Origin: Planctomycetota bacterium | GTDB lineage: Bacteria > Planctomycetota > Planctomycetia > Pirellulales > PNKZ01 | DNA length: 64,000 nucleotides | Direction: 5' to 3' | Assembly: GCA_018242585.1 (NCBI GenBank) | Contig: JAFEBQ010000029.1 | Coordinates: forward strand, 1-64,000 | Shown: piece by piece, positions 63,348 to 64,000 of the stretch | How the letters are laid out: each line of letters starts with the position of its first letter | Numbering within the stretch: the stretch's first letter is position 1 | The notes under the pieces: generated by a model | What the model was told of the DNA's origin: nothing | The model's database searches: none | Seen by the model: the letters and a program-made list of their open reading frames with translations, nothing else | Program-made: the position numbers and the translations under genes

Positions 63348-64000
63348 CTATTTGACGCCCCGGCGGTATTTGGTGCCGGGCCAGTATTGCTCGATCTTGC
63401 GGCGCAGGAACGCCACGCTGGCCCGCATCTGTTCCATGCCGTCAACGCCGTCTTCGATCGAAATCCAGCCGTTGAACTTTTCGGCGGCCAAGATGCCGAA
63501 GATCGCGTCGTAGTCGTTCAGCCCCTTGCCGATCTCGCCGTGACGCAGTCGCTTGGCGTAGCCGACGCTGTCCTCTTCGCGGCGCAGGTCTTCGATCGTC
63601 CCTTCGGCCAGGTAGCGGTCGCTGGCGTGCATCGTCACGACGCGATGCTTCACGCGCCGCAGCAGTTCGACCGGATCTTCGCCGGCCAGGTAGGTGTTGC
63701 TGGGGTCGTAGTTCACGCCGAAGTTCGGCGAGTGAACCTTGTCGACCAGATCGCAGAAGACATCCATCTTCTGGGCGAACTCGGGCCACTGCCAGTAGTT
63801 GTCCTTGTAGTGGTTCTCGATGATCAGCGTCACGCCGCGAGACCGGGCCAGCGGCAGGCACGCTTCGATGCACTCGGCCGCGTAACGAATACCATCGGCG
63901 CGGCTCACTTCGGGGCGGCGCTGACCGCTGAGGACGCGGCAGTATTGCCCGCCGAGTGCGGCGGTCATTTCGATCCAGCCTTCTTCGAGCTTCACTTGCT
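63348..64000 (-). CDS. Sugar phosphate isomerase/epimerase (xylose-isomerase-like TIM barrel), 5' end outside the window
   Basis: At least 215 residues; the N-terminal part lies beyond base 64000. AP-endonuclease-2/xylose isomerase-like TIM barrel: LARSRGVTLIIENHYKDNYW (metal-binding Glu), FGVNYDPSNTYLAGEDPVEL (Asp), HRVVTMHASDRYLAEG (His) and GWISIEDGVDGMEQM (Glu) near the C-terminus, which together give the usual metal site. It probably isomerises or epimerises a sugar or inositol; the substrate cannot be told. Minus strand, convergent with the 162-residue gene, with a composite inverted repeat between them. Confidence 0.85.
   Translation of the reverse strand, partial: QVKLEEGWIEMTAALGGQYCRVLSGQRRPEVSRADGIRYAAECIEACLPLARSRGVTLIIENHYKDNYWQWPEFAQKMDVFCDLVDKVHSPNFGVNYDPSNTYLAGEDPVELLRRVKHRVVTMHASDRYLAEGTIEDLRREEDSVGYAKRLRHGEIGKGLNDYDAIFGILAAEKFNGWISIEDGVDGMEQMRASVAFLRRKIEQYWPGTKYRRGVK

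Noticed and set aside
1..64000. tRNA, rRNA, riboswitch or CRISPR features
   Set aside because: None could be recognised by reading; covariance-model searches were not possible here.

Overview
The window looks like chromosome of a GC-rich member of the Planctomycetota (Pirellulales-like). The signature families are all here: two PSCyt1/DUF1549/DUF1553 'planctomycete cytochrome' plus DUF1501 gene pairs, a DUF1080 protein, Tat-exported Gfo/Idh/MocA and HpcH-type proteins, a BBP7 beta-barrel protein, a giant LEPR-XLL-like cadherin/LamG surface protein, M50-HlyD fusions, WD40 Ser/Thr kinases and many secreted hypotheticals. This assignment is inference from gene content; no rRNA or tRNA gene was seen.

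Region 1 (1-19.3 kb) is secreted catabolism. Two paralogous gene pairs (68-5160 and 10286-15281) encode di-CXXCH cytochrome-domain giants, each followed by a Tat-exported DUF1501 protein. Between them lie a phosphocholine-type phospholipase C, a glycerophosphodiester phosphodiesterase and a DUF1080 lectin/hydrolase. A minus-strand run follows: Gfo/Idh/MocA oxidoreductase, HpcH/HpaI aldolase and a dimethylformamidase-like protein, all with export signals.

Region 2 (19.5-22.4 kb) is a scar of broken genes. An HxlR regulator is cut and fused to a PRiA4/IS1096-ORF3-type fragment. An intact Old Yellow Enzyme gene is followed by the other end of the PRiA4 gene, a frameshifted DUF6398 gene, an intact small conserved gene and a 23-residue RecD2 stub. 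The geometry fits one inversion of about 19,545-21,165.

Region 3 (22.5-48.7 kb) is the most interesting block. A TolC lipoprotein is divergent from an operon-like trio: a tandem-GAF/HlyD fusion, a periplasmic HlyD adaptor, and an M50 metalloprotease with a PqqD-like N-terminus and an HlyD C-terminus. Next come a small secreted protein, a 3724-residue surface protein with its own sigma70-like promoter, a membrane WD40 kinase 20 bases downstream of it, and a second soluble kinase. I read it as a candidate export/processing and signalling system for giant surface proteins or modified peptides.

Region 4 (48.7-64 kb) mixes a RAYT (IS200-like) transposase between perfect 20-bp inverted repeats, three copies (one truncated) of a roughly 210-bp palindrome-rich repeat, an AT-richer YWTD/IPT gene, a lone undecaprenyl-phosphate sugar transferase, a BBP7 protein, a fused EutB-EutC ethanolamine ammonia-lyase next to MoaB, a HEAT-repeat protein, a TPR lipoprotein, small conserved genes and the C-terminal part of a sugar isomerase/epimerase. 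Several convergent 3'-3' gaps carry related inverted repeats.
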